Positions 18,638-29,684 of a DNA stretch of 64,000 nt are shown here, in pieces. The position numbers were made by a program, and so were the translations under genes. Source of the stretch: Mycolicibacterium psychrotolerans (GTDB lineage: Bacteria; Actinomycetota; Actinomycetes; Mycobacteriales; Mycobacteriaceae); NCBI RefSeq assembly GCF_010729305.1, contig NZ_AP022574.1, positions 2,046,001 through 2,110,000 of the forward strand. The letters run 5' to 3'. Below the pieces are notes generated by a model that saw only the letters and a list, made by a program, of their open reading frames with translations, was not told the origin of the DNA and made no database searches. Position 1 is the stretch's first letter, and each line of letters starts with the position of its first letter.

Positions 18638-18664
18638 GACACCGGTCGGCACGCGGTCATGACA
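18638..18664 (-). promoter_or_regulatory. ECF41-type promoter, module 2
   Basis: On the reverse strand, TGTCATG (18664-18658) is followed by exactly 16 nt and TGTC (18641-18638). It shares five of seven -35 bases, the spacing and the full -10 block with the site before module 1. The intervening 16 nt are largely different, so conservation of the two blocks is not just copying of the whole region. Confidence 0.68.
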
Positions 18665-18692
18665 GGCAGTGACGCGCATCACACCAAGGCGG

Positions 18693-20228
18693 TCATTCTG
18701 TCTGGTAGCGCGGGAAGACCCCGGTCGGCGCGGGCAGCGCGACGCCGGGCGTCAGACGGACCGGCACCGCGGTGAAGGCTCGCTGGTCAGCGGGCTGGCC
18801 CAGCAGGTCGAGCAGCCGGGCCGTCGACTCCGGCATCACAGGCTGGCTGAGCAGCGCCGCGATGCGGACCACCTCGAGCGTCGTGTACAGCACGGTCGCG
18901 AACCGCTGCGGGTCGGTCTTGCGCAGCACCCACGGCTCCTGCGCGGAGAAGTAGCGGTTGGCGGCCCCGAGCACCGACCACACCGCCTCGAGTGCCAGGT
19001 GCATCGCCGTCGCCGCGTAATGCCCGCGCACCCGGTCGAGCAGCCCGTCCGCGGCCGCGAGCATCTGGCGGTCCTCCGGCGTGAAGTCGCCGGGCTGCGG
19101 GACCACGCCGTCGAGGTTCTTGGCGATCATCGACAGCGAGCGCTGCGCCAGGTTGCCGAACTCGTTGGCCAGATCGGCGTTGATCCGGGCGATGATGCCG
19201 TCCTCGCTGTAGCTGCCGTCCTGGCCGAACGGGACCTCGCGCAGCAGGAAGTAGCGCACCTGGTCGACGCCGAACGTGTCGACGAGGTCGTTGGGGTCGA
19301 CGACGTTGCCGACCGACTTGCTCATCTTCTCGCCGCGGTTGAACAGGAAGCCGTGCGCGAAGACCTTCTTCGGCAAGGCGATGCCGGCCGACATCAGGAA
19401 CGCCGGCCAGTACACCGTGTGGAACCGGATGATGTCCTTGCCGATCATGTGCAGGTCGGCGGGCCAATACCTGCGGTACAGCTCGGAGTCGGTGTCCGGG
19501 AAACCCACACCGGTCAGATAGTTGGTCAGCGCGTCGACCCAGACGTACATGACGTGGTCGGGATGGCCGGGCACCGGGACACCCCAGTCGAACGTCGTCC
19601 GGGAGATCGACAGATCGCGCAGGCCGCCCGAGACGAAGCTGACCACCTCGTTGCGCCGCACCTCCGGCTCGATGAACTCCGGATGCTCGGCGTAGAACGC
19701 CAGCAGCCGGTCGGCGTACGCGGAGAGCCGGAAGAAGTAGGTCTGCTCCTCGGTCCACGTCACCGGGGTGCCGGTCTCCATGGCGACGCGGACACCGTCC
19801 TCGCCGACCGCGGTCTCGTTCTCGGCGAAGAACCGCTCGTCGCGCACCGAGTACCAACCCGAGTAGTTGTCGAGATACACGTCGCCCGCGTCCACCATCC
19901 GCCGCCAGATCTCCTCCGACGCCGTGAAGTGGTCGGCGTCGGAGGTCCGGATGAAGCGATCGAACGACACGTTGAGCTTGCGCTGCAGCCGCTCGAAGAC
20001 GTCGGAGTTGCGCCGCGCCAGCTCGATCGTCGGCACTCCCTCACGGGCGGCGGTCTCGGCCATCTTCAGCCCGTGCACGTCGGTGCCGGTCAGAAAGCGG
20101 ACATCGAAGCCGTCCAGCCGCTTGAAGCGCGCGATGGCGTCTGTCGCGATGTATTCGTATGCGTGGCCGACGTGCGGGTCGCCGTTGGGATAGGCGATCG
20201 CCGTGGTGATGTAGTAGGGCTCGCTCAT
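18693..20228 (-). CDS. metG: methionyl-tRNA synthetase
   Basis: This 511-aa class I synthetase charges tRNA-Met and tRNA-fMet with methionine. The HIGH-type motif is HVGH at 19-22 and KMSKS is at 301-305, followed by the anticodon-binding helices. It is the short form, without the C-terminal dimerisation domain found in some bacteria. TAGGGT on the reverse strand (20243-20238) lies 9 nt before the ATG and overlaps the tatD promoter. No SAM riboswitch or T-box fits in the 26-bp gap. Confidence 0.96.
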   Translation of the reverse strand: MSEPYYITTAIAYPNGDPHVGHAYEYIATDAIARFKRLDGFDVRFLTGTDVHGLKMAETAAREGVPTIELARRNSDVFERLQRKLNVSFDRFIRTSDADHFTASEEIWRRMVDAGDVYLDNYSGWYSVRDERFFAENETAVGEDGVRVAMETGTPVTWTEEQTYFFRLSAYADRLLAFYAEHPEFIEPEVRRNEVVSFVSGGLRDLSISRTTFDWGVPVPGHPDHVMYVWVDALTNYLTGVGFPDTDSELYRRYWPADLHMIGKDIIRFHTVYWPAFLMSAGIALPKKVFAHGFLFNRGEKMSKSVGNVVDPNDLVDTFGVDQVRYFLLREVPFGQDGSYSEDGIIARINADLANEFGNLAQRSLSMIAKNLDGVVPQPGDFTPEDRQMLAAADGLLDRVRGHYAATAMHLALEAVWSVLGAANRYFSAQEPWVLRKTDPQRFATVLYTTLEVVRIAALLSQPVMPESTARLLDLLGQPADQRAFTAVPVRLTPGVALPAPTGVFPRYQTE

Positions 20229-20254
20229 TTGTGCTTCACCCTAAGGTGTGGACG
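20229..20254. promoter_or_regulatory. shared bidirectional metG/tatD promoter
   Basis: ACCCTAAGGT at 20238-20247 is a symmetrical ANNNTANNNT core. TAGGGT reads toward metG and TAAGGT (20242-20247) toward tatD, and they share the TA at 20242-20243. The predicted start sites (about 20231 and 20254) are 23 bp apart, the same distance as in the pmt/rsmI gap. Both mRNAs would have 0-3 nt leaders. Confidence 0.6.
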
Positions 20255-21109
20255 GTGAGCTCCTCCTCCCGACAGCGGCGCGAGCCGCCACCCGTCCCCG
20301 AGCCGCTGGCGCCGCTGATCGACGCTCACACCCACCTCGACGCCTGCGGGGCGCGCACCGCCGACGATGTGTCGGCCATACTCGACCGCGCCGCCTCGGC
20401 GGGAGTGCGCGCCGTGGTCACCATCGCCGACGACCTGGACGCCGCGCGGTGGGCCGCCGGCGCGACCGAATGGGACCCGCGCGTCTACGCCGCGGTCGCG
20501 CTGCACCCCACCCGCGCCGATGCGCTCACCGAGGAAGCCCGCGCGGAGCTCGAACGGCTCGCGGAGCACCCGCGGGTCGTCGCGATCGGGGAGACGGGTC
20601 TCGATCTGTACTGGCCCGGGCGTCTGGAGGGGTGCGCGGAGCCGGCCGCGCAGCGCGACGCGTTCGCGTGGCACATCGATCTCGCCAAGCGCTGCGGGAA
20701 GCCGCTGATGATCCACAACCGCGACGCCGATGCCGAGATGCTGGACGTCTTGCGCGCCGAAGGCGCCCCGGAGACTGTGATCTTCCACTGTTTTTCCTCC
20801 GGTCCGGACATGGCGCGCGCGTGCGTCGATGCGGGCTGGCTGCTCAGCCTGTCGGGCACGGTGAGCTTCAAGAACGCCCGTGAGCTGCGCGAAGCCGCCA
20901 CGCTGATTCCCGCCGACCAGCTTCTGGTCGAGACCGACGCCCCGTTTCTGACCCCGCACCCCTTCCGCGGCGCGCCGAACGAGCCCTACTGCCTCCCTTA
21001 CACTGCTCGAGCGTTGGCCGACGTGGTCGGCCGGGCGCCGGAACTGATCGCCGAGCAGACCTCGGCGGCGGCGGAGCGAGCGTACGGCCTGCAGAGTTGC
21101 CGCCCGTAG
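20255..21109 (+). CDS. tatD: TatD family metal-dependent DNase
   Basis: This 284-aa TIM-barrel hydrolase carries the metal ligands of the TatD family: HTHLD, IGETGLD, MIHNRD, FHCFS and ETDAPFL. Family members are 3'-5' exonucleases involved in DNA repair and turnover. The GTG at 20255 is favoured over upstream GTGs at 20231 and 20246 because TAAGGT ends 7 nt before it. The first 20 residues are a basic, Pro-rich extension. It is divergent from metG, as in other mycobacteria. Confidence 0.92.
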   Translation: MSSSSRQRREPPPVPEPLAPLIDAHTHLDACGARTADDVSAILDRAASAGVRAVVTIADDLDAARWAAGATEWDPRVYAAVALHPTRADALTEEARAELERLAEHPRVVAIGETGLDLYWPGRLEGCAEPAAQRDAFAWHIDLAKRCGKPLMIHNRDADAEMLDVLRAEGAPETVIFHCFSSGPDMARACVDAGWLLSLSGTVSFKNARELREAATLIPADQLLVETDAPFLTPHPFRGAPNEPYCLPYTARALADVVGRAPELIAEQTSAAAERAYGLQSCRP

Positions 21110-23256
<2,147 letters not shown>

Positions 23257-23371
23257 GCCCCGGCCCTTCCGCGTGCAATGCCGCCAGTGTGCGTTCCCGT
23301 ACGTGTCATGCGGCGAGTCGCGGACGACACGGCACAGCTGTGACCGGTTCACCCGCGCCGCGCCGCGGCGT

Positions 23372-23377
23372 TAGGGT
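23372..23377 (+). promoter_or_regulatory. internal leaderless promoter of ispE
   Basis: TAGGGT ends 6 nt before the GTG start of ispE, so a transcript starting at the G of the start codon is predicted. This gives ispE its own promoter inside the rpfB-rsmA-ispE cluster, where 127 nt separate it from rsmA. Confidence 0.55.
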
Positions 23378-23383
23378 CGTGCG

Positions 23384-24352
23384 GTGTCCGCGCGCGACGG
23401 AAATACGGCTTCGGAGTGGGTTCCCACCGGTTCGGTGACCGTCCGCGTGCCCGGCAAGGTGAACCTGTACCTCGAGGTCGGCGACCGCCGTGCGGACGGC
23501 TACCACGAGCTGGCCACCGTGTTCCACGCCGTGTCGCTGCTCGACGAGGTGACGGTGAGCACCTCGGACGTGCTGACGCTCGCGGTGGCCGGTGAAGGCG
23601 CGGACTCGCTGCCCACCGACGAGCGCAATCTCGCCTGGCGGGCCGCCGAACTGATGGCCGAGCACGTCGGCCGCGCTCCGGATGTCGCGATCTCCATCGA
23701 CAAGACCATTCCGGTGGCCGGCGGTATGGCAGGCGGCAGCGCCGACGCCGCCGCCGTGCTGGTGGCGATGAACGAACTGTGGGAGCTCGGGGTGCCCCGC
23801 CGGGATCTGCACGCGCTGTCCGCGCAGCTGGGCTCCGATGTGCCGTTCGCTCTGCACGGTGGCACCGCGCTCGGTACCGGACGCGGCGAGGAATTGGCAA
23901 CAGTGTTGACTCGCAACACCTTTCACTGGGTTCTTGCTTTCTCCGACGGCGGCCTGTCGACGGCGAAGGTGTTCGCCGAGATCGACCGGCTACGCGAGGC
24001 GCAGGAGCGCACGCTGCCGCCCCGGCTGGAGTCGGCCGAGCCGGTGCTGGCCGCGTTGGCGTCAGGCGATCCGGCCGAGCTGGCGCCGTTGCTCGGCAAC
24101 GATCTGCAGCCCGCCGCGCTGACACTCGACCCGTCGCTGCGCCGCACGCTGCGTGCCGGGGTCGAGGCGGGCGCGCTGGCCGGCGTGGTGTCCGGATCGG
24201 GGCCGACGTGTGCGTTCCTGTGCACGTCGGCCGGGTCGGCCGTCGACGTCGGCACCGAACTCGCCGGCGCCGGAGTGTGCCGGACCGTGCGGGTGGCGAG
24301 CGGGCCGGTGCACGGCGCTCGAGTGGTGCCGAGCCCGTCGGCGTCGGTGTGA
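23384..24352 (+). CDS. ispE: 4-diphosphocytidyl-2-C-methyl-D-erythritol kinase
   Basis: This 322-aa GHMP kinase catalyses the fourth step of the non-mevalonate isoprenoid pathway, phosphorylating CDP-methylerythritol. The first roughly 15 residues are an extension before the conserved [22 protein letters not shown]. The ATP loop is [15 protein letters not shown], and the C-terminal glycine motif is [12 protein letters not shown]. The products feed polyprenyl phosphate and menaquinone, linking it to cell-wall synthesis and to rpfB upstream. Confidence 0.95.
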   Translation: MSARDGNTASEWVPTGSVTVRVPGKVNLYLEVGDRRADGYHELATVFHAVSLLDEVTVSTSDVLTLAVAGEGADSLPTDERNLAWRAAELMAEHVGRAPDVAISIDKTIPVAGGMAGGSADAAAVLVAMNELWELGVPRRDLHALSAQLGSDVPFALHGGTALGTGRGEELATVLTRNTFHWVLAFSDGGLSTAKVFAEIDRLREAQERTLPPRLESAEPVLAALASGDPAELAPLLGNDLQPAALTLDPSLRRTLRAGVEAGALAGVVSGSGPTCAFLCTSAGSAVDVGTELAGAGVCRTVRVASGPVHGARVVPSPSASV

Positions 24353-24365
24353 ACGAGAGCTGTGA

Positions 24366-24427
24366 CAAACGCCTCAAAACACGCGCGCGTTTGGCAGTTA
24401 CTTAAGAGTTGCCTAAGATGATCGACG
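24366..24427 (+). promoter_or_regulatory. sigma-A-type promoter of the small ORF-pks16 pair, with a palindrome over the -35
   Basis: TTGGCA (24391-24396), a 17-nt spacer and TAAGAT (24414-24419) form a good housekeeping promoter, with predicted start near 24425-24426. CAAACGC (24366-24372) and GCGTTTG (24387-24393) are a perfect 7-bp inverted repeat 14 nt apart. The right arm runs into the -35 element, so a regulator could occlude it. It may also form a hairpin after ispE. Confidence 0.6.
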
Positions 24428-24643
24428 GTGAGAGCTAGCGGTCGAGAAGTGGACGCGAAATCCTCCGTCGTTACCGACGGTGGGCGTCCGAACAGGTCCG
24501 GCCGCGAGGCGGCGACATCACCGATTCGAGACGAAACCGCTGCCCAAACGTGTGCGCGCCTCCATGCGAAGGCCGCTCAACAGGCGGAACATGGCAAACG
24601 CGCATGTGCACAGGGGCAGATGTCGGCGAGGAGGTCGTCGTGA
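24428..24643 (+). CDS. small leaderless ORF coupled to pks16 (71 aa)
   Basis: The GTG start at 24428 lies 8 nt after TAAGAT, so the transcript would begin 2-3 nt before it. The stop TGA (24641-24643) overlaps the pks16 start GTG by 4 nt. The product is basic and polar with two Cys, no membrane segment and no family I recognise. Position between ispE and pks16 matches the small hypothetical Rv1012 in M. tuberculosis, although homology was not tested. It could be a real protein or a coupling leader for pks16. Confidence 0.5.
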   Translation: MRASGREVDAKSSVVTDGGRPNRSGREAATSPIRDETAAQTCARLHAKAAQQAEHGKRACAQGQMSARRSS

Positions 24644-26274
24644 GCAAGTTCACCGAGAAGATGTACCGGAATGCCCGCAGCACCACCCGGGGCATGGTCA
24701 CCGGCGAACCCCATGAGCCGGTGCGGCACACCTGGGGCGAGGTGCACGAGCGGGCTCGCCGCATCGCCGGTGGACTCGCGGCGGCAGGCGTCGGACGCGG
24801 GGACGCGGTCGGCGTGCTCGCCGGACTTCCCGTCGAGATCGCTCCGACGGCCCAGGGCCTGTGGATGCGCGGCGCCTCGCTGACCATGCTGCACCAGCCC
24901 ACCCCGCGCACCGACCTCGTGATGTGGGCCGAGGACACGATGAACGTCATCGGCATGATCGAGGCCAAGGCCGTCATCGTCTCCGAGCCGTTCCTGGTGG
25001 CGACCCCCGTGCTGGAGGAGAAGGGCATCACGGTCCTGACCGTCGAGGACCTGCTGTCTGCGGATCCGATCGATCCGATCGAGGTCGGCGAGGACGACCT
25101 GGCGCTGATGCAATTGACGAGCGGGTCTACTGGATCGCCCAAGGCTGTGCAGATCACGCACCGCAACATCCACTCCAACGCCGAGGCGATGTTCATCGGC
25201 GCCCAGTACGACGTCGAGACCGACGTGATGGTGAGCTGGCTGCCCTGCTTCCACGACATGGGCATGGTCGGCTTCCTGACCATCCCGATGTACTTCGGCG
25301 CCGAGCTGGTCAAGGTCACCCCGCTGGACTTCCTGCGCGACACGCTGCTGTGGGCCAAGCTCATCGACAAGTACAAGGGCACGATGACCGCCGCCCCGAA
25401 CTTCGCCTACGCGCTGTTCGCCAAGCGGCTGCGCCGTCAGGCCAAGCCCGGTGAGTTCGATCTGTCGACGCTGCGGTTCGCGCTGTCGGGCGCCGAGCCC
25501 GTCGACCCCGCCGACGTCGAGGATCTGATCGAGGCGGGCAAGCCGTTCGGCCTGAACCCCGGCGCGATCCTGCCGGCCTACGGCATGGCCGAGACCACGC
25601 TGGCGGTGTCGTTCTCCCCGTGCAACGCGGGCCTGGTGGTCGACGAGGTCGACGCCGATCTGCTGGCCGCGCTGCGCCGCGCCGTGCCCGCCACCAAGGG
25701 CAACACCAAGCGGCTGGCCGACCTGGGCCCGCTGCTCACCGACCTCGAGGCCCGCGTCATCGACGACCATGGCAACGTCATGCCGCCGCGCGGCGTCGGT
25801 GTCATCGAATTGCGCGGTGAGTGCGTGACCCCGGGTTACATGACGATGGGCGGCTTCATCCCGGCGCAGGACGAGCACGGCTGGTACGACACCGGTGACC
25901 TCGGCTACATGACCGAGGACGGTCACGTCGTGGTGTGCGGACGCGTCAAGGACGTCATCATCATGGCCGGCCGCAACATCTATCCGACCGACATCGAACG
26001 GGCGGCGGGCCGGGTCGAGGGCGTGCGGCCGGGTTGTGCGGTCGCCGTCCGCCTGGACGCCGGGCACTCGCGGGAGACCTTCGCGGTCGCCGTCGAGTCC
26101 AACGCCTGGCAGGACCCCGCCGAGGTGCGCCGTATCGAGCACCAGGTGGCCCACGAGGTGGTCGCCGAGGTCGAGATGCGGCCGCGCAACGTCGTCGTGC
26201 TCGGGCCGGGCAGCATCCCGAAGACGTCGTCGGGCAAGCTGCGCCGCTCGACCTCCGTCTCGCTGGTCACGTAA
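24640..26274 (+). CDS. pks16: acyl-AMP ligase / acyl-CoA synthetase (Pks16-like)
   Basis: This 544-aa ANL-superfamily enzyme activates a carboxylic acid as acyl-adenylate. The AMP-binding P-loop is [16 protein letters not shown], the core motif is [14 protein letters not shown], and the hinge and C-terminal domain carry [20 protein letters not shown], with SSGKLRR at the end. The YGMAE form is common in fatty acyl-AMP ligases. Despite the historical name, no polyketide synthase domain is present. GTG at 24640 is chosen because GAGGAG precedes it and it overlaps the upstream small ORF by 4 nt; in-frame sequence further upstream lacks similarity. Confidence 0.9.
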   Translation: MSKFTEKMYRNARSTTRGMVTGEPHEPVRHTWGEVHERARRIAGGLAAAGVGRGDAVGVLAGLPVEIAPTAQGLWMRGASLTMLHQPTPRTDLVMWAEDTMNVIGMIEAKAVIVSEPFLVATPVLEEKGITVLTVEDLLSADPIDPIEVGEDDLALMQLTSGSTGSPKAVQITHRNIHSNAEAMFIGAQYDVETDVMVSWLPCFHDMGMVGFLTIPMYFGAELVKVTPLDFLRDTLLWAKLIDKYKGTMTAAPNFAYALFAKRLRRQAKPGEFDLSTLRFALSGAEPVDPADVEDLIEAGKPFGLNPGAILPAYGMAETTLAVSFSPCNAGLVVDEVDADLLAALRRAVPATKGNTKRLADLGPLLTDLEARVIDDHGNVMPPRGVGVIELRGECVTPGYMTMGGFIPAQDEHGWYDTGDLGYMTEDGHVVVCGRVKDVIIMAGRNIYPTDIERAAGRVEGVRPGCAVAVRLDAGHSRETFAVAVESNAWQDPAEVRRIEHQVAHEVVAEVEMRPRNVVVLGPGSIPKTSSGKLRRSTSVSLVT

Positions 26275-26285
26275 CCCTTTCTTCC

Positions 26286-26345
26286 GCGAGCGAGCGCGTC
26301 TGCACGCGACACGCCGCGCCGCGCCGGCATTTCACGCACGCTCGC
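26286..26345. repeat. imperfect palindromic intergenic element, copy B
   Basis: This 60-bp element lies between the convergent pks16 and lipase-maturation-factor genes and runs 14 bp into the latter. CCGCGAGCG (26284-26292) and CGCTCGCGG (26339-26347) are perfect complements, with further pairing inward. The head contains GCGTCTGCACGC and ACACGCCG, similar to GCGTGTCTGCAC and ACACCG in copy C. It could terminate both genes, but its length and ends match copies A and C. Confidence 0.65.
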
Positions 26346-27807
26346 GGCCGACGGGCGGCAGGTAGTCGCCGACGAGCTCGCGGTCCCACCACCGCCGGTG
26401 CTCGCGCAGTTCCCGCCACGACGTGAACCGGTACTCGTAGAGCCGCGCGCGCAGGTAGCGCGGCGGCGCGTCGGGGAACGGGTTGTGGCCGAGCAGCCGC
26501 AGCGTGGCGGGATCGCCTCGCAGCAGCCGGGCCATCAGCGGTCTGAACCAGTCCTGCGCGTATGTCGGTGACAGCGCGGCGAACCACATCAGCCAGTCCA
26601 GCCGCAGGTGGTAGGGCGCCCACTGGCGCGGCATCCGGCGGGGATCGCCCGGCTTGCCCTTGAAGCCGTACTCCTTCCACACCGCGTCCGCCGTGGGCCG
26701 GGCCGCGTCGGTGCCCTCGATCACCACCTCGTAGCGGACGCGGCCGACCGTGCCGAACGCCCCGTAGGTGTTCACCAGCCGCAGCGCGTTGAACGAGGCG
26801 TTCATCTTCTGCGTCCGGCCGACCATGTTGGCCACCGGCCAGTAACTCAGCACCACGGTCGACACCGTGCCCGCGATCACCAGGACGGTGAACCACACCG
26901 GTGTCGCCACCTGTGCGGGGGTCGCGGGCACGGGCAGCACCGTGGCGAACGCGGCCCGGTCCACCGCGCTGAACGCGAGGATGATCGTCAGCCAGTTCAG
27001 CCAGGCGAAGTTCCCGGACGCCACCAGCCACAGCTGCGTGACGATGACGACCGCCGCCGCGATCGACGCCACCGGTTGCGGAGCGAACAACCCGAACGGC
27101 ACCAGCAGCTGGGCGACGTGGTTGCCGGCCACCTCGATGCGGTGCAGCGGCCGGGGCAGGTGATGGAAGAACCAGCTCAGCGGCCCCGGCATCGGCTGCG
27201 TCTCGTGGTGGTAGTCCAGGCAGCTGAGGTCACGCCAGCACGGGTCGCCACGCATCTTGATCAGCCCGGCGCCGAACTCGACGCGGAACAGCAGCCAGCG
27301 CAGCAACCACAGCGTCAGCAGCGGCGGTGCGGTCTCGTCGTTGCCCAGCAGCATCATCAGGAAGCCCGCCTCGAGCAGCAGCGACTCCCAGCCGAACCCG
27401 TACCAGCGCTGGCCCACGTTGACGATCGACAGGTAACCCGCCCACAGCGTCAGCCACGCCAGCGTCGCCACCCACAGCGGGACCACGTCGTCGACCCCGG
27501 CGACGATCGCGCCGGCCAGCGCCGCGCCGGCCCAGCAGACCACGGCGAAGAAGCGGTCGGAGTAATGGAGGTGAAAGATGCTCGGCGCTGCCCGGAACGG
27601 CACCCGCTCGAGGAAGCGCGGTATCGGGAGCATGCCGTCGCGGCCGAGGAGCGCGCGGAACTGGCGGCCCGCGCCGATGAACGCGATCAGGTACACCGCC
27701 GCCACGCCGCGCTGCAGCACCTCCCGGGCCAGCCAGTATCCCGGCGCGGTGAACCAGTCCGCATGCACGGTTCCAGTCAACGCCGTCGCCTGCCGCGGCA
27801 AAAGCAT
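26332..27807 (-). CDS. lipase maturation factor family membrane protein
   Basis: This 491-aa polytopic protein has the LMF1 family pattern: a first block WFTAPGYWLAREVLQRGVAAVYLIAF, the central WYGFGWESLLLEAGFLMMLLG, LLRWLLFRVEFGAGLIKMRGDPCWRDLSCLDYHHETQPMP, and a C-terminal soluble segment with RRMPRQWAPYHLRLDWLMWFAAL. Eukaryotic LMF1 helps lipases fold. The role of bacterial members is not established. ATG at 27807 is chosen because a further in-frame ATG would overlap the divergent ABC gene. It is convergent with pks16. Confidence 0.85.
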   Translation of the reverse strand: MLLPRQATALTGTVHADWFTAPGYWLAREVLQRGVAAVYLIAFIGAGRQFRALLGRDGMLPIPRFLERVPFRAAPSIFHLHYSDRFFAVVCWAGAALAGAIVAGVDDVVPLWVATLAWLTLWAGYLSIVNVGQRWYGFGWESLLLEAGFLMMLLGNDETAPPLLTLWLLRWLLFRVEFGAGLIKMRGDPCWRDLSCLDYHHETQPMPGPLSWFFHHLPRPLHRIEVAGNHVAQLLVPFGLFAPQPVASIAAAVVIVTQLWLVASGNFAWLNWLTIILAFSAVDRAAFATVLPVPATPAQVATPVWFTVLVIAGTVSTVVLSYWPVANMVGRTQKMNASFNALRLVNTYGAFGTVGRVRYEVVIEGTDAARPTADAVWKEYGFKGKPGDPRRMPRQWAPYHLRLDWLMWFAALSPTYAQDWFRPLMARLLRGDPATLRLLGHNPFPDAPPRYLRARLYEYRFTSWRELREHRRWWDRELVGDYLPPVGRERA

Positions 27808-27844
27808 TGGCCGGATGTCGGTCGGCGCGGATACCGTCGGTGCC

Positions 27845-28801
27845 ATGAACCCGGCCATCGAAGCGATCGACCTCGTCAAGCGGTTCGGTGACCACACCGC
27901 GGTCGACGGGGTCAGCTTCGCCGTCCCGCCGGGCAGCGTGCTGGGTCTGCTGGGGCCCAACGGTGCGGGTAAGACGACGACGGTGCGGATGATGACGACG
28001 CTCACCGCGCCCACCAGCGGCACCGCGCGGGTGGCGGGATACGACGTGCGGGCCGAGCCGGACCAGGTGCGCCGCCACATGGGGCTGACCGGTCAGGTCG
28101 CCACCGTCGACGAACTGCTGACGGGCCGGGAGAACGTCCGGATGATCGGCGGCCTCTACGGTATCCGGCGCCGAGCGCTGGACAAGCTGGGAGATCAACT
28201 GCTGCAGCAGTTCTCGCTGACCGAGGCGGGTGACCGGGTGGTCAAGTCCTACTCGGGCGGCATGCGGCGCCGGCTGGATCTCGCGGTCAGTCTGCTCGCC
28301 TCGCCGCCGGTGCTGTTCCTCGACGAGCCGACCACGGGCCTCGACCCGCGCAGCCGCAGCGAGTTGTGGGAGGTGCTGCGTGCGCTGGTGGCCGACGGCA
28401 CCACGCTGCTGCTGACCACGCAGTATCTCGAGGAGGCCGATCAGCTCGCCGACAACATCGTGGTGATCGACCAGGGCCGCATCATCGCCGAGGGTTCCCC
28501 GCTACAGCTCAAGCAGCAGGCCGGCCGGGCCAGCCTGGTGGTCACCGTCGGCGACGCCACCGATCTGCCCGCGGCGCAGGACCTGCTGCGCCGCACCGGG
28601 GCCGAGGTCTTCGTCGACGCCGCCGCGCGCCGGCTCACCGCGTCGGCCGACGGACTGGACGACATGATCGCCGTGGCGGGCTGGTTCCGCGACAGCGGCA
28701 TCGGCGTCGACGACATCGGGTTGTCCCGGCCCAGCCTCGACGACGTGTTCCTGACCCTGACCGGCCACCGTACCGACGAATCCGAGGAGATCGACGCATG
28801 A
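27845..28801 (+). CDS. ABC exporter ATP-binding protein (DrrA family)
   Basis: This 318-aa ATPase has Walker A GPNGAGKTTT, signature YSGGMRRRLDLA, Walker B LLFLDEPTTGLDPRSR-type and a C-terminal extension (about residues 230-318) as in daunorubicin-resistance DrrA proteins. With the permease that overlaps it by 4 nt it forms an ABC-2 exporter for a lipid or drug-like compound; the substrate is unknown. TACCGT (27832-27837) ends 7 nt before the ATG, predicting a leaderless message. Confidence 0.92.
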   Translation: MNPAIEAIDLVKRFGDHTAVDGVSFAVPPGSVLGLLGPNGAGKTTTVRMMTTLTAPTSGTARVAGYDVRAEPDQVRRHMGLTGQVATVDELLTGRENVRMIGGLYGIRRRALDKLGDQLLQQFSLTEAGDRVVKSYSGGMRRRLDLAVSLLASPPVLFLDEPTTGLDPRSRSELWEVLRALVADGTTLLLTTQYLEEADQLADNIVVIDQGRIIAEGSPLQLKQQAGRASLVVTVGDATDLPAAQDLLRRTGAEVFVDAAARRLTASADGLDDMIAVAGWFRDSGIGVDDIGLSRPSLDDVFLTLTGHRTDESEEIDA

Positions 28802-29652
28802 CCGCGCTGGACACCGAACACCCGGCGGCCGTGCGGGTCGACCGGGTGCCGACGCGCCCCACGAACCTGGCGCAGCAGTCATGGATCATGGTCAAGCGCA
28901 ACATGATCCACACCAAGCGGATGCCCGAGATGCTCAGCGACGTGACGGCGCAGCCCATCATGTTCGTGCTGCTGTTCGCGTTCGTGTTCGGCGCGTCGAT
29001 CACCAACACCGGGGGCGCCTCCTACCGTGAGTTCCTGCTGCCGGGCATCCAGGCGCAGACCATCGTGTTCTCGGCGTTCGTGGTGGCCTCGGGCATCACC
29101 GCCGACGTCGAGAAGGGGATCATCGACCGGTTCCGCTCGCTGCCGATCTCCCGGTCGTCGGTGCTGATCGGGCGCAGCATCGCCAGCCTGCTCCATTCGT
29201 CGCTGGGTGTGGTGGTGATGGCCCTGACGGGGCTGGCGATCGGCTGGCGCATCCGCGGCAGCGTCGCCGAGGCGGTGCTGGCGTTCGCCCTGATCCTGGT
29301 GTTCGGCTTCGGGATGATCTGGTTCGGCATCCTGGTCGGTTCGCTTATGCGCACCGTCGAGGCGGTCAACGGCGTGATGTTCACCGTGCTGTTCCCGGTG
29401 ACGTTCCTGGCCAACACCTTCGTGCCGACCGAGCCGATGCCGCACTGGCTGCGCGTGATCGCCGAGTGGAATCCGGTGTCGTCGCTGGCGCAGGCGATGC
29501 GCGAACTGTGGGGCAACGGGGGGCCGGCGGCCCCCGATGCACAACTGCCCCTGCACCATCCGGTGCTGTCGACGATTCTGTGGTCGCTCGCGCTCACCGC
29601 TGTCTTCGCCCCGTTCGCGCTGGCCGCCTACCGGCGCCGCACGTCGGGATAG
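28798..29652 (+). CDS. ABC-2 type exporter permease (DrrB family)
   Basis: This 284-aa membrane protein has six predicted helices. The ABC-2 pattern includes MPEMLSDVTAQPIMFVLLFAFVFG, EKGIIDRFRSLPISRSSVLIGR, and LANTFVPTEPMPHWLRVIAEWNPVS. It pairs with the DrrA-like ATPase, and the start codon is embedded in the ATPase stop (ATGA). It sits in the plasma membrane as the translocation half of the exporter. Confidence 0.92.
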   Translation: MTALDTEHPAAVRVDRVPTRPTNLAQQSWIMVKRNMIHTKRMPEMLSDVTAQPIMFVLLFAFVFGASITNTGGASYREFLLPGIQAQTIVFSAFVVASGITADVEKGIIDRFRSLPISRSSVLIGRSIASLLHSSLGVVVMALTGLAIGWRIRGSVAEAVLAFALILVFGFGMIWFGILVGSLMRTVEAVNGVMFTVLFPVTFLANTFVPTEPMPHWLRVIAEWNPVSSLAQAMRELWGNGGPAAPDAQLPLHHPVLSTILWSLALTAVFAPFALAAYRRRTSG

Positions 29653-29658
29653 CGCCCA

Positions 29659-29684
29659 GCTGAGTATTGTGTACCATACTCAGC
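29659..29684. promoter_or_regulatory. perfect 9-bp inverted repeat operator over a leaderless promoter
   Basis: GCTGAGTAT (29659-29667), 8 nt, then ATACTCAGC (29676-29684) form a perfect palindrome that ends at the base before the ATG. The -10 hexamer TACCAT (29672-29677) lies inside it, 7 nt from the start codon. A repressor bound here would block the predicted transcription start. No regulator gene is adjacent. Confidence 0.75.

Noticed and set aside
18630..18692. Possible SAM or T-box riboswitch near metG
   Set aside because: This stretch is downstream of metG. The real metG upstream gap is 26 bp and shared with tatD, too short for any known riboswitch.
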